DNA of 64,000 bases from contig NZ_CP159831.1 of assembly GCF_047730075.1 (NCBI RefSeq), forward strand, positions 372,001-436,000, given 5' to 3'. The number at the start of each line of letters is the position of its first letter. Within the stretch, counting starts at the first letter, position 1. Position numbers and translations under genes: made by a program. The notes under the pieces are model-generated. The model had not been told where the DNA came from and did no database searches. It worked only from the letters and a program-made list of their open reading frames with translations. Shown here one piece after another: positions 17,033 to 25,333 of this stretch. The stretch comes from Njordibacter sp905182035. Lineage in GTDB: Bacteria; Pseudomonadota; Gammaproteobacteria; Pseudomonadales; Balneatricaceae.

Positions 17033-18427
17033 ATGGTAATGACCATCTTAACCACCCTATTTGCCCTAGCAGTACTTGTTACTGTCCATGAAGCTGGCCA
17101 TTACTTTGTGGCTCGCTGGTGTGGGGTAAAAGTATTACGTTTTTCTGTAGGTTTTGGACGACCTATTTTTCGCATACTAGGTAAAGATGGTACGGAATAC
17201 GTGTTCGCTTGGCTGCCTTTAGGGGGCTATGTGCGTATGTTGGACTCGCGCAACGATGAGATGGGCACTAAAGACCTAAGTGCGGCCTTTGATCAGCAGT
17301 CTCCTTGGATACGAATTGCTATAGTTGCTGCAGGTCCTTTGGTTAACCTGCTGTTCGCCGCATTACTCTACACTGTGGTGCAGATTTCTGGCACATCCCA
17401 GTTGATTCCTGTGGCCGTGGCGGTGGACAAAAATATTGCTGGATTCGAATCACCACAACAGATTCTAGCCATTGATGGTCACAAGACCCCCACATGGGAA
17501 GCGGTGAATATCGCCCTTGCAAAGCGTATAGGTGAAACGACAACCATAGACTTTTTGTTACAGGGACTCGATGAGCGGTTGCTACAAGATCAAGCAATAG
17601 CACCAAATAAGCTTGATGCTTTGCCGGCTATAGGTGTTCCGGTAGAGCGTAATTTCGCAGTGACACGGTGGATGTCGGCGTCTATACAATCTAGCCCCAT
17701 GGCTCAACTGGGCTTGCAGCCTTGGCGCCCCAACGTACCAATCACACTTGACCATATCGTCCCTAAAGGGTCAGCAGAAATAGCTGGGTTACAGGTTGGT
17801 GACAAAATAGTGGCTATTAATCAACAGCCTATGGCAGGCTACAATGAGTTTGTCGCCTTTGTTCAAGGCCATGCAGATATGGAGGTTAGCGTCACCCTTG
17901 AACGGCATTCCCAAAGCTTAGAGATTCCCGTGCAGTTAGGGTCTTATACCAATGAATTAGGTGGTCGCATTGGTCTTATTGGTATAGGTGTGGCGTCTAT
18001 TTCGTGGCCTCAATCTATACAGTTTCAACAACAATTGGGTTTGGTTGCTGGTTTGGTTGCTGGTGGTCAGCAGGCCTTGGAAATGGCGAAGTTGACGTTA
18101 AGATTTTTAGGCCGAATGGTGCAAGGTTTAGTGTCTATTGAACATTTAAGTGGCCCCATTAGCATTGCTAAAATCGCTGGGGCTTCGGCAGAATCTGGTG
18201 TGATTGCCTACATTAGCTTTATGGCATACTTAAGCGTCAGCCTTGGAGTGTTAAATCTATTGCCGGTTCCTATGCTGGATGGCGGGCATTTGTTATATTA
18301 CCTTGTAGAAGTAGTTACAGGACGCAAAGTGCCTGAACGTATTCAGGCCATCGGTTTACGTATTGGTATGGCATTAGTGTTTAGCATCATGATTATAGCC
18401 GTGGCTAATGACTTGATGCGTCTTTAA
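17033..18427 (+). CDS. rseP: Site-2 zinc protease RseP
   Basis: RseP cleaves anti-sigma factor RseA inside the membrane to release sigma-E and also clears remnant signal peptides. The 464-residue protein carries the zinc motif HEAGH (His19, Glu20, His23) in the first membrane helix. A PDZ region follows (for example VPKGSAEIAGLQVGDKIVAI), then the C-terminal NLLPVPMLDGGHLLYYLVE with the third ligand Asp. ATG at 17039 is an alternative start two codons in. It is directly followed by bamA, whose substrate-folding stress it senses. Confidence 0.96.
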   Translation: MVMTILTTLFALAVLVTVHEAGHYFVARWCGVKVLRFSVGFGRPIFRILGKDGTEYVFAWLPLGGYVRMLDSRNDEMGTKDLSAAFDQQSPWIRIAIVAAGPLVNLLFAALLYTVVQISGTSQLIPVAVAVDKNIAGFESPQQILAIDGHKTPTWEAVNIALAKRIGETTTIDFLLQGLDERLLQDQAIAPNKLDALPAIGVPVERNFAVTRWMSASIQSSPMAQLGLQPWRPNVPITLDHIVPKGSAEIAGLQVGDKIVAINQQPMAGYNEFVAFVQGHADMEVSVTLERHSQSLEIPVQLGSYTNELGGRIGLIGIGVASISWPQSIQFQQQLGLVAGLVAGGQQALEMAKLTLRFLGRMVQGLVSIEHLSGPISIAKIAGASAESGVIAYISFMAYLSVSLGVLNLLPVPMLDGGHLLYYLVEVVTGRKVPERIQAIGLRIGMALVFSIMIIAVANDLMRL

Positions 18428-18449
18428 TCTCATTTTAGGTTAGTCAAAT

Positions 18450-20729
18450 ATGAAACAAATTATTTTAGCTGTTTTGTTAAGTTGCACATTGGCAGTGTCG
18501 CAAATGGCCACGGCCGCGAGCTTCATTATTGAAGACATTCATATAGAAGGCTTGCAGCGGCTTACATCAAGCCAGGCTTTCGCGCAGTTACCCCTAAAAA
18601 TAGGCGATGAAGCCGACGAACGTAGCTTGGCTTACGCCACGCGAAGTATGTTTAAAAGTGGTTACTTTGAAGATATTCATCTAGAGCAAGAAGGCAATCT
18701 ATTGTTGGTTATCGTGCAAGAGCGCCCAGCCATCGGTTTTATTAGCCTAGAGGGTAATAAAATTCTTAAAACAGAAGACCTTCGTTCTGCTTTAAAAGCA
18801 GCTGGTCTAAAGGAAGGTGAAATTTTTAAACGTGCCACTTTGGCGCAGATAGAGCTAGAGTTAGAACGACAATACAATCGCCTGGGGCGATACTCTGTGT
18901 TAGTAGAATCTGTGGTAACTGATTTGGACGAAAATCGTGTCTCAATTGATGTGAAAGTTAATGAAGGGGTCACTTCTTCCATTAGCCACATTAATATAAT
19001 TGGCAATGACAGTTATACCGACGCCCAACTTGCAGATTTAATGAGCCTGAAAACGCCTGGGTTTTGGACCTTGTTTACTAAAGATGATCAGTATTCCAGA
19101 GAAAAGCTCACGGCAGACCTAGAAAATATACGATCCTATTACTTAAACAAAGGCTATGTTCTGTTTAATATTGAATCAACACAAGTGGCTATTTCTGCTA
19201 ACAAAACTGAAGTGTTTATTACCATCAACTTAGTGGAAGGCACACAGTTTAATATTGGTAAGATAAGTATTGCTGGCCAATACAGTCTAGAAGAGGCGGA
19301 TATATGGGCTCTTGTTGACGCCCCTGCAGGCCAAGTTTTTTCTCGGCAAAACTTTGTCAATGCAGCTGCGAACGTACAGCAATTGTTTGGAGACAATGGG
19401 TTTGCCTTTGCAGAAGTGCAGCCAGTTCCCCTAGTTAACGAAGCGCAAAAAACTGTTGATGTGCAGTACCAAATTAGATCGGGTAAACGAACCTATGTTC
19501 GCCGCATAGACTTCCGTGGCAACACCCGCACCGGTGATGATGTATTGCGACGTGAGATGCGCCAAATGGAAGGTACAGTGGCGTCTATGGCAGACATTAC
19601 CACATCAAAATTACGCCTTCAGCGTTTAGGTTACTTCACCGAGGTGGCCGTAGAGACAACACTAGTGGACGGCACTGATGACCAACTGGATGTGGAATTT
19701 AACGTAGAAGAAGGGCTTACCGCTGATTGGTCTTTAATGTTTGGTTATAGTGATGGCGACGGTGCTTTTTGGGGTGGTTCGGTCAATCAAAATAACTTCT
19801 TAGGTACTGGTAATAAGATGGAAGCGTCTTTTACTTCCAGTTCAAGCACTGATCAATATCGATTCAGCTATCTTAACCCCTATTATACTGTTGATGGTGT
19901 GAGTCGTGGTATTGATTTGTATTATACCAAACGAGATTATTCCAAGGTTGATGTGAGTGATTTTGCCACCGATACCGTTGGTGCCGGCATGCGCTTTGGC
20001 TATCCTATTAACGACTACACTCGGTTAGACTTTAAAATGGGTTATGAACGTATGGACCTAAAGTTAGGCTCTTCTCCTGCCACAGAAGCTGCAACCTTTG
20101 TAGCCGCAGAAGGACAGAAGTACAAGCAGTTTAAAACCTCAGTAAACTGGAATAACAATACCCTGAATGACTTTTGGTACCCAACCACAGGCAGCACTCA
20201 TGGCGTTAACTTAGATTTAACTTTACCTAATAGTGACCTCAGCTTCTATCAATTGAGCTATGATTACCGTAATTTCGTGCCCCTTAACTACAACGAATCT
20301 TTAGTTTTCTCTACGGGTGCGCGGGTAGGACTATTAGGTGCTTATGGCTCCACCACCATAGCGCCGTTTTTTGCCAACTATTACAGTGGTGGCTTTGGCA
20401 GTGTGCGTGGTTTTGCCAATAATTCTTTGGGGCCTAAAAATTCCAATAATGTGCCATTGGGTGGCCAATTAATTACTACGGCTTCTGCAGAGTTAATTTT
20501 CCCGTTGTTCAGCGATATGCCCTCGGTGCGCACTTCACTGTTTACTGATATAGGTAACGTGTATACATCTGGCGAATTTACTGCGGGAGAACTAAGAGTT
20601 TCTGGTGGTCTTAACCTTGCATGGTTGACCCCTGTGGGGCCCTTAACCTTAGTTGTAGCTAATCCGTTAAGGCAAAAAACTGGCGATAAAACGCAATCAA
20701 CGCACATTACGTTAGGCAGCCCTTTCTAG
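18450..20729 (+). CDS. bamA: Outer-membrane protein assembly factor BamA
   Basis: BamA is the Omp85 core of the machine that inserts beta-barrels into the outer membrane. The 759-residue precursor has a signal peptide cut near residue 22 (MATA-ASF), five POTRA domains (about 23-420) and a 16-strand barrel. The barrel includes the family's lid-loop motif VRGF (GGFGSVRGFANNSLGP) and an aromatic C-terminal signal ending GSPF. It sits between rseP and skp as usual. Confidence 0.97.
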   Translation: MKQIILAVLLSCTLAVSQMATAASFIIEDIHIEGLQRLTSSQAFAQLPLKIGDEADERSLAYATRSMFKSGYFEDIHLEQEGNLLLVIVQERPAIGFISLEGNKILKTEDLRSALKAAGLKEGEIFKRATLAQIELELERQYNRLGRYSVLVESVVTDLDENRVSIDVKVNEGVTSSISHINIIGNDSYTDAQLADLMSLKTPGFWTLFTKDDQYSREKLTADLENIRSYYLNKGYVLFNIESTQVAISANKTEVFITINLVEGTQFNIGKISIAGQYSLEEADIWALVDAPAGQVFSRQNFVNAAANVQQLFGDNGFAFAEVQPVPLVNEAQKTVDVQYQIRSGKRTYVRRIDFRGNTRTGDDVLRREMRQMEGTVASMADITTSKLRLQRLGYFTEVAVETTLVDGTDDQLDVEFNVEEGLTADWSLMFGYSDGDGAFWGGSVNQNNFLGTGNKMEASFTSSSSTDQYRFSYLNPYYTVDGVSRGIDLYYTKRDYSKVDVSDFATDTVGAGMRFGYPINDYTRLDFKMGYERMDLKLGSSPATEAATFVAAEGQKYKQFKTSVNWNNNTLNDFWYPTTGSTHGVNLDLTLPNSDLSFYQLSYDYRNFVPLNYNESLVFSTGARVGLLGAYGSTTIAPFFANYYSGGFGSVRGFANNSLGPKNSNNVPLGGQLITTASAELIFPLFSDMPSVRTSLFTDIGNVYTSGEFTAGELRVSGGLNLAWLTPVGPLTLVVANPLRQKTGDKTQSTHITLGSPF

Positions 20730-20751
20730 CCTAAACTCACAAGGAATTATT

Positions 20752-21264
20752 ATGAATAAAGTGAAGATAATGATCGCAGCTGCAGCCTTTGCCGTTACTT
20801 TAAGTACACCGCAATTGGCAATAGCAAACGTCATTGTTGTGCTTAAAGTTGAAAAGGCAATTTTTGCTACGGAAAAAGCCATTGCTTTGGGACAAAATTT
20901 GTCTGCTCAACTCAAGCCTCAAACTACGCGCTTCGACGCTATGGGCCAGGAATTACAAGCGTTGAAACAGCGCCTTGAGGCTGATAAAGACATCATGAGT
21001 AGTGATGAAGTGCAGAAACTGCAAACAGTAATTCAGGCCCTGAGCGTCGATTACCGAAAGCTTAAGCAATACCTATCCAAGGCCAAACTGCAGGTAGAAC
21101 AAGAATTTTTGGCCAACATGCGCCCAGTTTTAGATAAGGTGTTGCGCCAGTTGATTGAAGAAAATGATATCTCTTTAATTATTAACGGCCAGTCTGCGAT
21201 TTATAACGCTGCTGGAATTGATATTACCTCTAAGGTAGTTGAGTTGTTGAATTTGGAGCCGTAA
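20752..21264 (+). CDS. skp: Periplasmic chaperone Skp (OmpH)
   Basis: Skp is a trimeric, jellyfish-shaped chaperone that carries unfolded outer-membrane proteins across the periplasm to BamA. The 170-residue precursor has a signal peptide ending near Ala25 (QLAIA). A long charged helical hairpin (about 50-125) forms the tentacles, and the VLRQLIEENDISLIING core strand lies near the end. The ATG is preceded by AAGGA. The lpxD start codon follows the stop without a gap. Confidence 0.93.
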   Translation: MNKVKIMIAAAAFAVTLSTPQLAIANVIVVLKVEKAIFATEKAIALGQNLSAQLKPQTTRFDAMGQELQALKQRLEADKDIMSSDEVQKLQTVIQALSVDYRKLKQYLSKAKLQVEQEFLANMRPVLDKVLRQLIEENDISLIINGQSAIYNAAGIDITSKVVELLNLEP

Positions 21265-22290
21265 TTGCGTCACTTAACCTTAGGCGCCATAGCTGAGCTC
21301 ATTGGTGCGAAATTAGAAGGTGACGCAAGCTACCCTGTCACCGGTCTGGCTACATTGGCTTCTGCATTGCCACATCAAGTGAGCTTTTTGGCAAATATGA
21401 AATATGCTAGCCAGCTAGATTCTAGCCAAGCTGGTGCGGTGGTTTTGCATGCTGATCAAGCTAAACTATTTGCTGGACACTGTTTACTGTTAGATAATCC
21501 TTATTTGGGTTATGCAAAATTGTCACAGCAGTTTGCTCCAACATCTGATTTTAGTGGTATTGATAAAAGTGCAGAAGTTCATCCTACGGCCACCATTGGT
21601 AGTGCTGTTAATCTAGCGTCTGGTACCGTAATTGGCCCTTATGTCACACTAGGTGATACTGTTTCTATTGGCCCTAATAGTGTTGTGGGTGCTCATTCCA
21701 GTATTGGTAATGGCACCAATGTTGCAGCCAATGTGACTTTGTACCATGATGTTAAAGTGGGTGCTTGTTGTACTATTCATAGTGGTGCTGTTATCGGCGC
21801 AGATGGTTTTGGGTTTGCAAAAGATGGCCCAGATTGGGTTAAAATAGCCCAGCTAGGTGGCGTCATTATCGGTGATCATGTTGAAGTTGGCGCGGGCACA
21901 AGTATAGATCGCGGGGCTTTAGATAACACTATTATAGGCTATGGTGTTAAGCTGGATAACCAAGTACAGATTGCCCATAATGTAGAACTAGGCGACTATA
22001 CTGCCATTGCGGGGTGTACCGCCATCGCAGGCAGCACTAAACTGGGTAAGCATTGTACCATTGCAGGGGCCTGCGGCATTACTGGGCATCTAACCTTAGG
22101 TGATGGCGTGCATGTTACAGCCATGTCTTTAGTGACGCACTCTATTAGCGAGCCTGGGGCATACTCATCGGGCACGGGCTTAGACAATAATCAAAAATGG
22201 CGGCGTAACGCGGCGCGGTTTAAACAGCTTGACCAGATGGCTAAGCGCCTTAAGCAACTAGAATTAGAAATGGCTCGGCTTCAAAACTGA
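21265..22290 (+). CDS. lpxD: UDP-3-O-acylglucosamine N-acyltransferase
   Basis: LpxD adds the N-linked hydroxyacyl chain in the third step of lipid A synthesis. The 341-residue protein has an N-terminal uridine-binding domain (1-100) and a left-handed beta-helix of hexapeptide repeats, with the catalytic-type His in DNQVQIAHNVELGD and a C-terminal helix. The start is a TTG at 21265, directly abutting the skp stop, with GGAG at 21254-21257. The next in-frame ATG would delete half of the first domain, so the TTG is well supported. Confidence 0.95.
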   Translation: MRHLTLGAIAELIGAKLEGDASYPVTGLATLASALPHQVSFLANMKYASQLDSSQAGAVVLHADQAKLFAGHCLLLDNPYLGYAKLSQQFAPTSDFSGIDKSAEVHPTATIGSAVNLASGTVIGPYVTLGDTVSIGPNSVVGAHSSIGNGTNVAANVTLYHDVKVGACCTIHSGAVIGADGFGFAKDGPDWVKIAQLGGVIIGDHVEVGAGTSIDRGALDNTIIGYGVKLDNQVQIAHNVELGDYTAIAGCTAIAGSTKLGKHCTIAGACGITGHLTLGDGVHVTAMSLVTHSISEPGAYSSGTGLDNNQKWRRNAARFKQLDQMAKRLKQLELEMARLQN

Positions 22291-22327
22291 TCAATATCGA
22301 AAAGTACTACATAAGGAAAGTGCCAAC

Positions 22328-22768
22328 ATGGTTATGGATGTTAAAGAAATTAGAGAGTACTTACCCCATCGATACCCGTTTTTATTAGTCGATCGGGTCA
22401 CAGAACTCAATTTAGGTGACTCCATCGTGGCTTACAAAAATGTAACAATCAACGAACCCTTCTTTAATGGACACTTTCCAGATCACCCAGTGATGCCAGG
22501 TGTTTTGATTATCGAAGCCATGGCCCAAGCTGCCGGTATTCTTGGTTTTAAGACCATGAATAAAACCCCACAAGATGGATCTATCTATTATTTTGTTGGT
22601 TCTGATAAGTTACGTTTTAAGCGCCCAGTGGTGCCTGGAGATAAGCTCCTGCTAGAGGCTTCTATTATGTCTGAAAAGCGTGGTATCTGGAAGTTTGATT
22701 GCAGTGCAAGTGTTGACGGCCAATTGGCTGCTTCTGCTACTATCTTATGCGCAGATAGGAAGGTTTAG
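22328..22768 (+). CDS. fabZ: 3-hydroxyacyl-ACP dehydratase FabZ
   Basis: FabZ dehydrates 3-hydroxyacyl-ACP in fatty acid elongation and competes with LpxA/LpxD for hydroxyacyl-ACP. The 146-residue hot-dog-fold protein has the catalytic His in NGHFPDHPVMPG and the catalytic Glu in IIEAMAQAAG, plus the N-terminal LPHRYPFLLVDRV. The ATG at 22328 has AAGGA upstream; an ATG two codons later is also possible. The stop TAG shares its last base with the lpxA GTG. Confidence 0.97.
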   Translation: MVMDVKEIREYLPHRYPFLLVDRVTELNLGDSIVAYKNVTINEPFFNGHFPDHPVMPGVLIIEAMAQAAGILGFKTMNKTPQDGSIYYFVGSDKLRFKRPVVPGDKLLLEASIMSEKRGIWKFDCSASVDGQLAASATILCADRKV

Positions 22769-23550
22769 TGCCCCAACCATTAATTCATGGGACTGCAATT
22801 ATTGATCCCAGCGCCGTCATTGCCGCAGATGTGGAAATTGGTCCATATAGCATTGTGGGCGCTAATGTTGAACTAGGAGCGGGCACTAAGCTTGAACCCC
22901 ATGTGGTGGTTAAAGGGCCAACGAGCATCGGGCGTAACAATCATATTTTCCAATTCAGTTCCGTGGGTGAAGCCTGCCAGGATATGAAATACAATGGCGA
23001 ACCTACCCGCTTGGAAATTGGCGACCACAACGTCATACGCGAAGGTTGCACCTTGCACCGCGGCACAATTCAAGATGCTGGTGTGACCAAAATTGGCAAC
23101 CATAATTTATTAATGGCCAATGTTCACGTGGCCCATGACTGTGTATTGGGCGACCATGTTATTGTGGCTAATAATGTTGCCTTGGCAGGCCACGTGCGTG
23201 TGGCTGATTATGCTATTTTGGGTGGTTTTACTGCCGTGCATCAATTTTGCCATATTGGCACCCATTGTATGACTGGAGCGGGCAGTGTAGTTTTGAAAGA
23301 CATTCCAGCCTTTGTAATGGCCAATGGCAATTCTGTTTCTCCTCATGGCATGAATACCCAAGGTTTAAAACGCCGGGGCTTTAGTGAAGAAGCCATTAAA
23401 GTTTTGCGCCAAGCTTATAAAATCATCTTCCGCCAAGGGTTAACCTTAGACACGGCTATCACGCGTCTTCAGGATATGTCTGTAGGTGATGATGAACTGT
23501 CAGTTTTAATTGCTTCTTTGAAAAATTCTAGCCGCGGCATCATTCGCTAG
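22768..23550 (+). CDS. lpxA: UDP-N-acetylglucosamine O-acyltransferase
   Basis: LpxA starts lipid A synthesis by moving a 3-hydroxyacyl chain from ACP to UDP-GlcNAc. The 260-residue protein is a left-handed beta-helix of hexapeptide repeats with the catalytic His region NVHVAHDCVLGDH. A C-terminal helical bundle includes GLKRRGFSEEAIKVLRQAYK. It begins with GTG at 22768, overlapping the fabZ stop by one base, behind an AGGAAGG site. Confidence 0.97.
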   Translation: MPQPLIHGTAIIDPSAVIAADVEIGPYSIVGANVELGAGTKLEPHVVVKGPTSIGRNNHIFQFSSVGEACQDMKYNGEPTRLEIGDHNVIREGCTLHRGTIQDAGVTKIGNHNLLMANVHVAHDCVLGDHVIVANNVALAGHVRVADYAILGGFTAVHQFCHIGTHCMTGAGSVVLKDIPAFVMANGNSVSPHGMNTQGLKRRGFSEEAIKVLRQAYKIIFRQGLTLDTAITRLQDMSVGDDELSVLIASLKNSSRGIIR

Positions 23551-23560
23551 CAGGTTTTCC

Positions 23561-24730
23561 ATGTCCAATAACACCATTGTCATTGTTGCAGGTGAAGCCT
23601 CTGGAGACATATTGGGGGCCGGTTTAATGAGGGCTTTGTTAAAACAACAGCCGGGCCTCAACTTTGAAGGTATTGGTGGCTCACAAATGATCGCCCTTGG
23701 TTTCAAAAGTTTGGTGCCTATAGAGCGCCTATCTGTCATGGGTTTGGTAGAGGTTTTGGGCTGCCTACCCGAATTATTATTGCTTCGAAGACGCCTGATT
23801 AAACGTTATACCCAACAGCCTCCTCTGGCTATGGTGGGCATTGATGCGCCAGATTTTAACCTTGTCTTGGAAACGCAACTCAAAGCCAGCAATATACCCA
23901 CAGTCCACTATGTGAGCCCATCTGTGTGGGCCTGGCGCGAAGATCGGGTGTTCACTGTGGCGAAGGCATGCCACCGAGTGTTAGCACTATTGCCTTTCGA
24001 GTTGCCTTATTATGACCGCCACCAGATACCGGCTACATTTGTGGGCCATCCGTTAGCAGATGTCATTCCCGGTGTATTAACTCAGACACAGGCTAGGCAG
24101 GATCTGCAACTAAAAGACCAACCCGTGCTGGCTTTGCTACCAGGCAGTAGGGCCATGGAAGTCAAACAACTGGCGCCCGATTTTTTAGTTGCTGCGGCCA
24201 TATTGCAAACCCAAAACCCAAATTTACAATTAGTATTGGCGGTGGCGAATCAGCAAAGAGAGCAACAGTTGAACGCTTTATTACAGGGCCACCCACATCT
24301 AAAGGTGACGCTGGTATTAGGCCAGTCTCACTTGGTTTTGGCGGCTGCAGACGCAGTGTTGGTGGCCTCGGGCACGGCTACTTTAGAAGCACTGTTGTTT
24401 GAAAAACCCATGCTAGTTTGTTACCGCTTAAGTCCAATTAGTTACCGTTTGTTCAAACGCAAACTTAAAATTTCTTTTGTGAGTTTACCTAATTTGTTGG
24501 CTGGTGAAAAAATAGTTGAAGAATTGCTACAGGACCAAGTACAGCCGCAGCTTATAGCAGATCATTTAGAGGTGTTATTGTTTAACCAGGTGGCAGCCGA
24601 AAAACAGCGCAGTCAGTTTGCTAATATACATCAACAGCTGGCTTGTGGCGCCGATATTAGTGCGGCTGAGGCTGTGATTGAAGTTATTGCAGAACACGGC
24701 GAAGATATTACCCGAGTGGGCAAGACATGA
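23561..24730 (+). CDS. lpxB: Lipid-A-disaccharide synthase
   Basis: LpxB joins 2,3-diacyl-GlcN-1-phosphate and its UDP form to give the lipid A disaccharide at the inner face of the inner membrane. The 389-residue GT-B glycosyltransferase starts with VIVAGEASGDILGAGLM and has HYVSPSVWAWREDRV, LLPGSRAMEVKQLAP and VASGTATLEALLFEKPMLVCYR. It overlaps rnhB by four bases (ATGA). Confidence 0.96.
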   Translation: MSNNTIVIVAGEASGDILGAGLMRALLKQQPGLNFEGIGGSQMIALGFKSLVPIERLSVMGLVEVLGCLPELLLLRRRLIKRYTQQPPLAMVGIDAPDFNLVLETQLKASNIPTVHYVSPSVWAWREDRVFTVAKACHRVLALLPFELPYYDRHQIPATFVGHPLADVIPGVLTQTQARQDLQLKDQPVLALLPGSRAMEVKQLAPDFLVAAAILQTQNPNLQLVLAVANQQREQQLNALLQGHPHLKVTLVLGQSHLVLAAADAVLVASGTATLEALLFEKPMLVCYRLSPISYRLFKRKLKISFVSLPNLLAGEKIVEELLQDQVQPQLIADHLEVLLFNQVAAEKQRSQFANIHQQLACGADISAAEAVIEVIAEHGEDITRVGKT

Positions 24731-25332
24731 GCCAACAGGTGGCTATAATTACAGTGGCACCGAGAGTGGGTGTAGTTTGTGGTGTTGATGAGGCAGGCCG
24801 TGGGCCGTTATTTGGTGAGGTGGTTGCGGCAGCGGTGGTACTAGATCCGGCAAAACCTATTTTAGGTTTAGGTGACTCGAAAAAGCTTACTGAAAAAGTG
24901 AGAGAAAGGTTATACGAGCAAATTTATCAACACGCCATCAGTGTAGGTGTAGGTAGAGCCAGCGTTGAAGAGATTGACCAGCTGAACATATTACATGCCA
25001 GTATGCTGGCCATGCAGCGAGCAGTAGAAAGTTTGGACATGGTGCCAGATCTGGCATTAATCGATGGCAATTGCTGTCCTTCGCTAATGTGTGCAAGTGA
25101 AGCCATTATCAAAGGTGATGCGAAAGAAATCACCATTGGCGCAGCCTCAATTATTGCTAAAGTCACCCGCGATAGGGAGATGCTAGAATGGCATAAGCAA
25201 TACCCTTGCTATGGCCTAGATAAACATAAAGGATATCCTACGCAGGCGCATATGAAAGCCTTAGACGAGTATGGTATCAGCCCACACCATCGGCGCAGTT
25301 TTGCGCCAGTACGACGTTTAATTGGAACTTAA
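24727..25332 (+). CDS. rnhB: Ribonuclease HII
   Basis: RNase HII nicks DNA at single misincorporated ribonucleotides. The 201-residue protein has the catalytic GVDEAGRGPLFG motif (Asp21, Glu22), the second acid in LALIDGN, and KVTRDREMLEWHKQYPCYGLDKHKGYPT. The start overlaps lpxB (ATGA). The stop codon at 25330-25332 lies one base before the dnaE ATG, so both are probably translated from one message. Confidence 0.96.
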   Translation: MSQQVAIITVAPRVGVVCGVDEAGRGPLFGEVVAAAVVLDPAKPILGLGDSKKLTEKVRERLYEQIYQHAISVGVGRASVEEIDQLNILHASMLAMQRAVESLDMVPDLALIDGNCCPSLMCASEAIIKGDAKEITIGAASIIAKVTRDREMLEWHKQYPCYGLDKHKGYPTQAHMKALDEYGISPHHRRSFAPVRRLIGT

Positions 25333-25333
25333 T

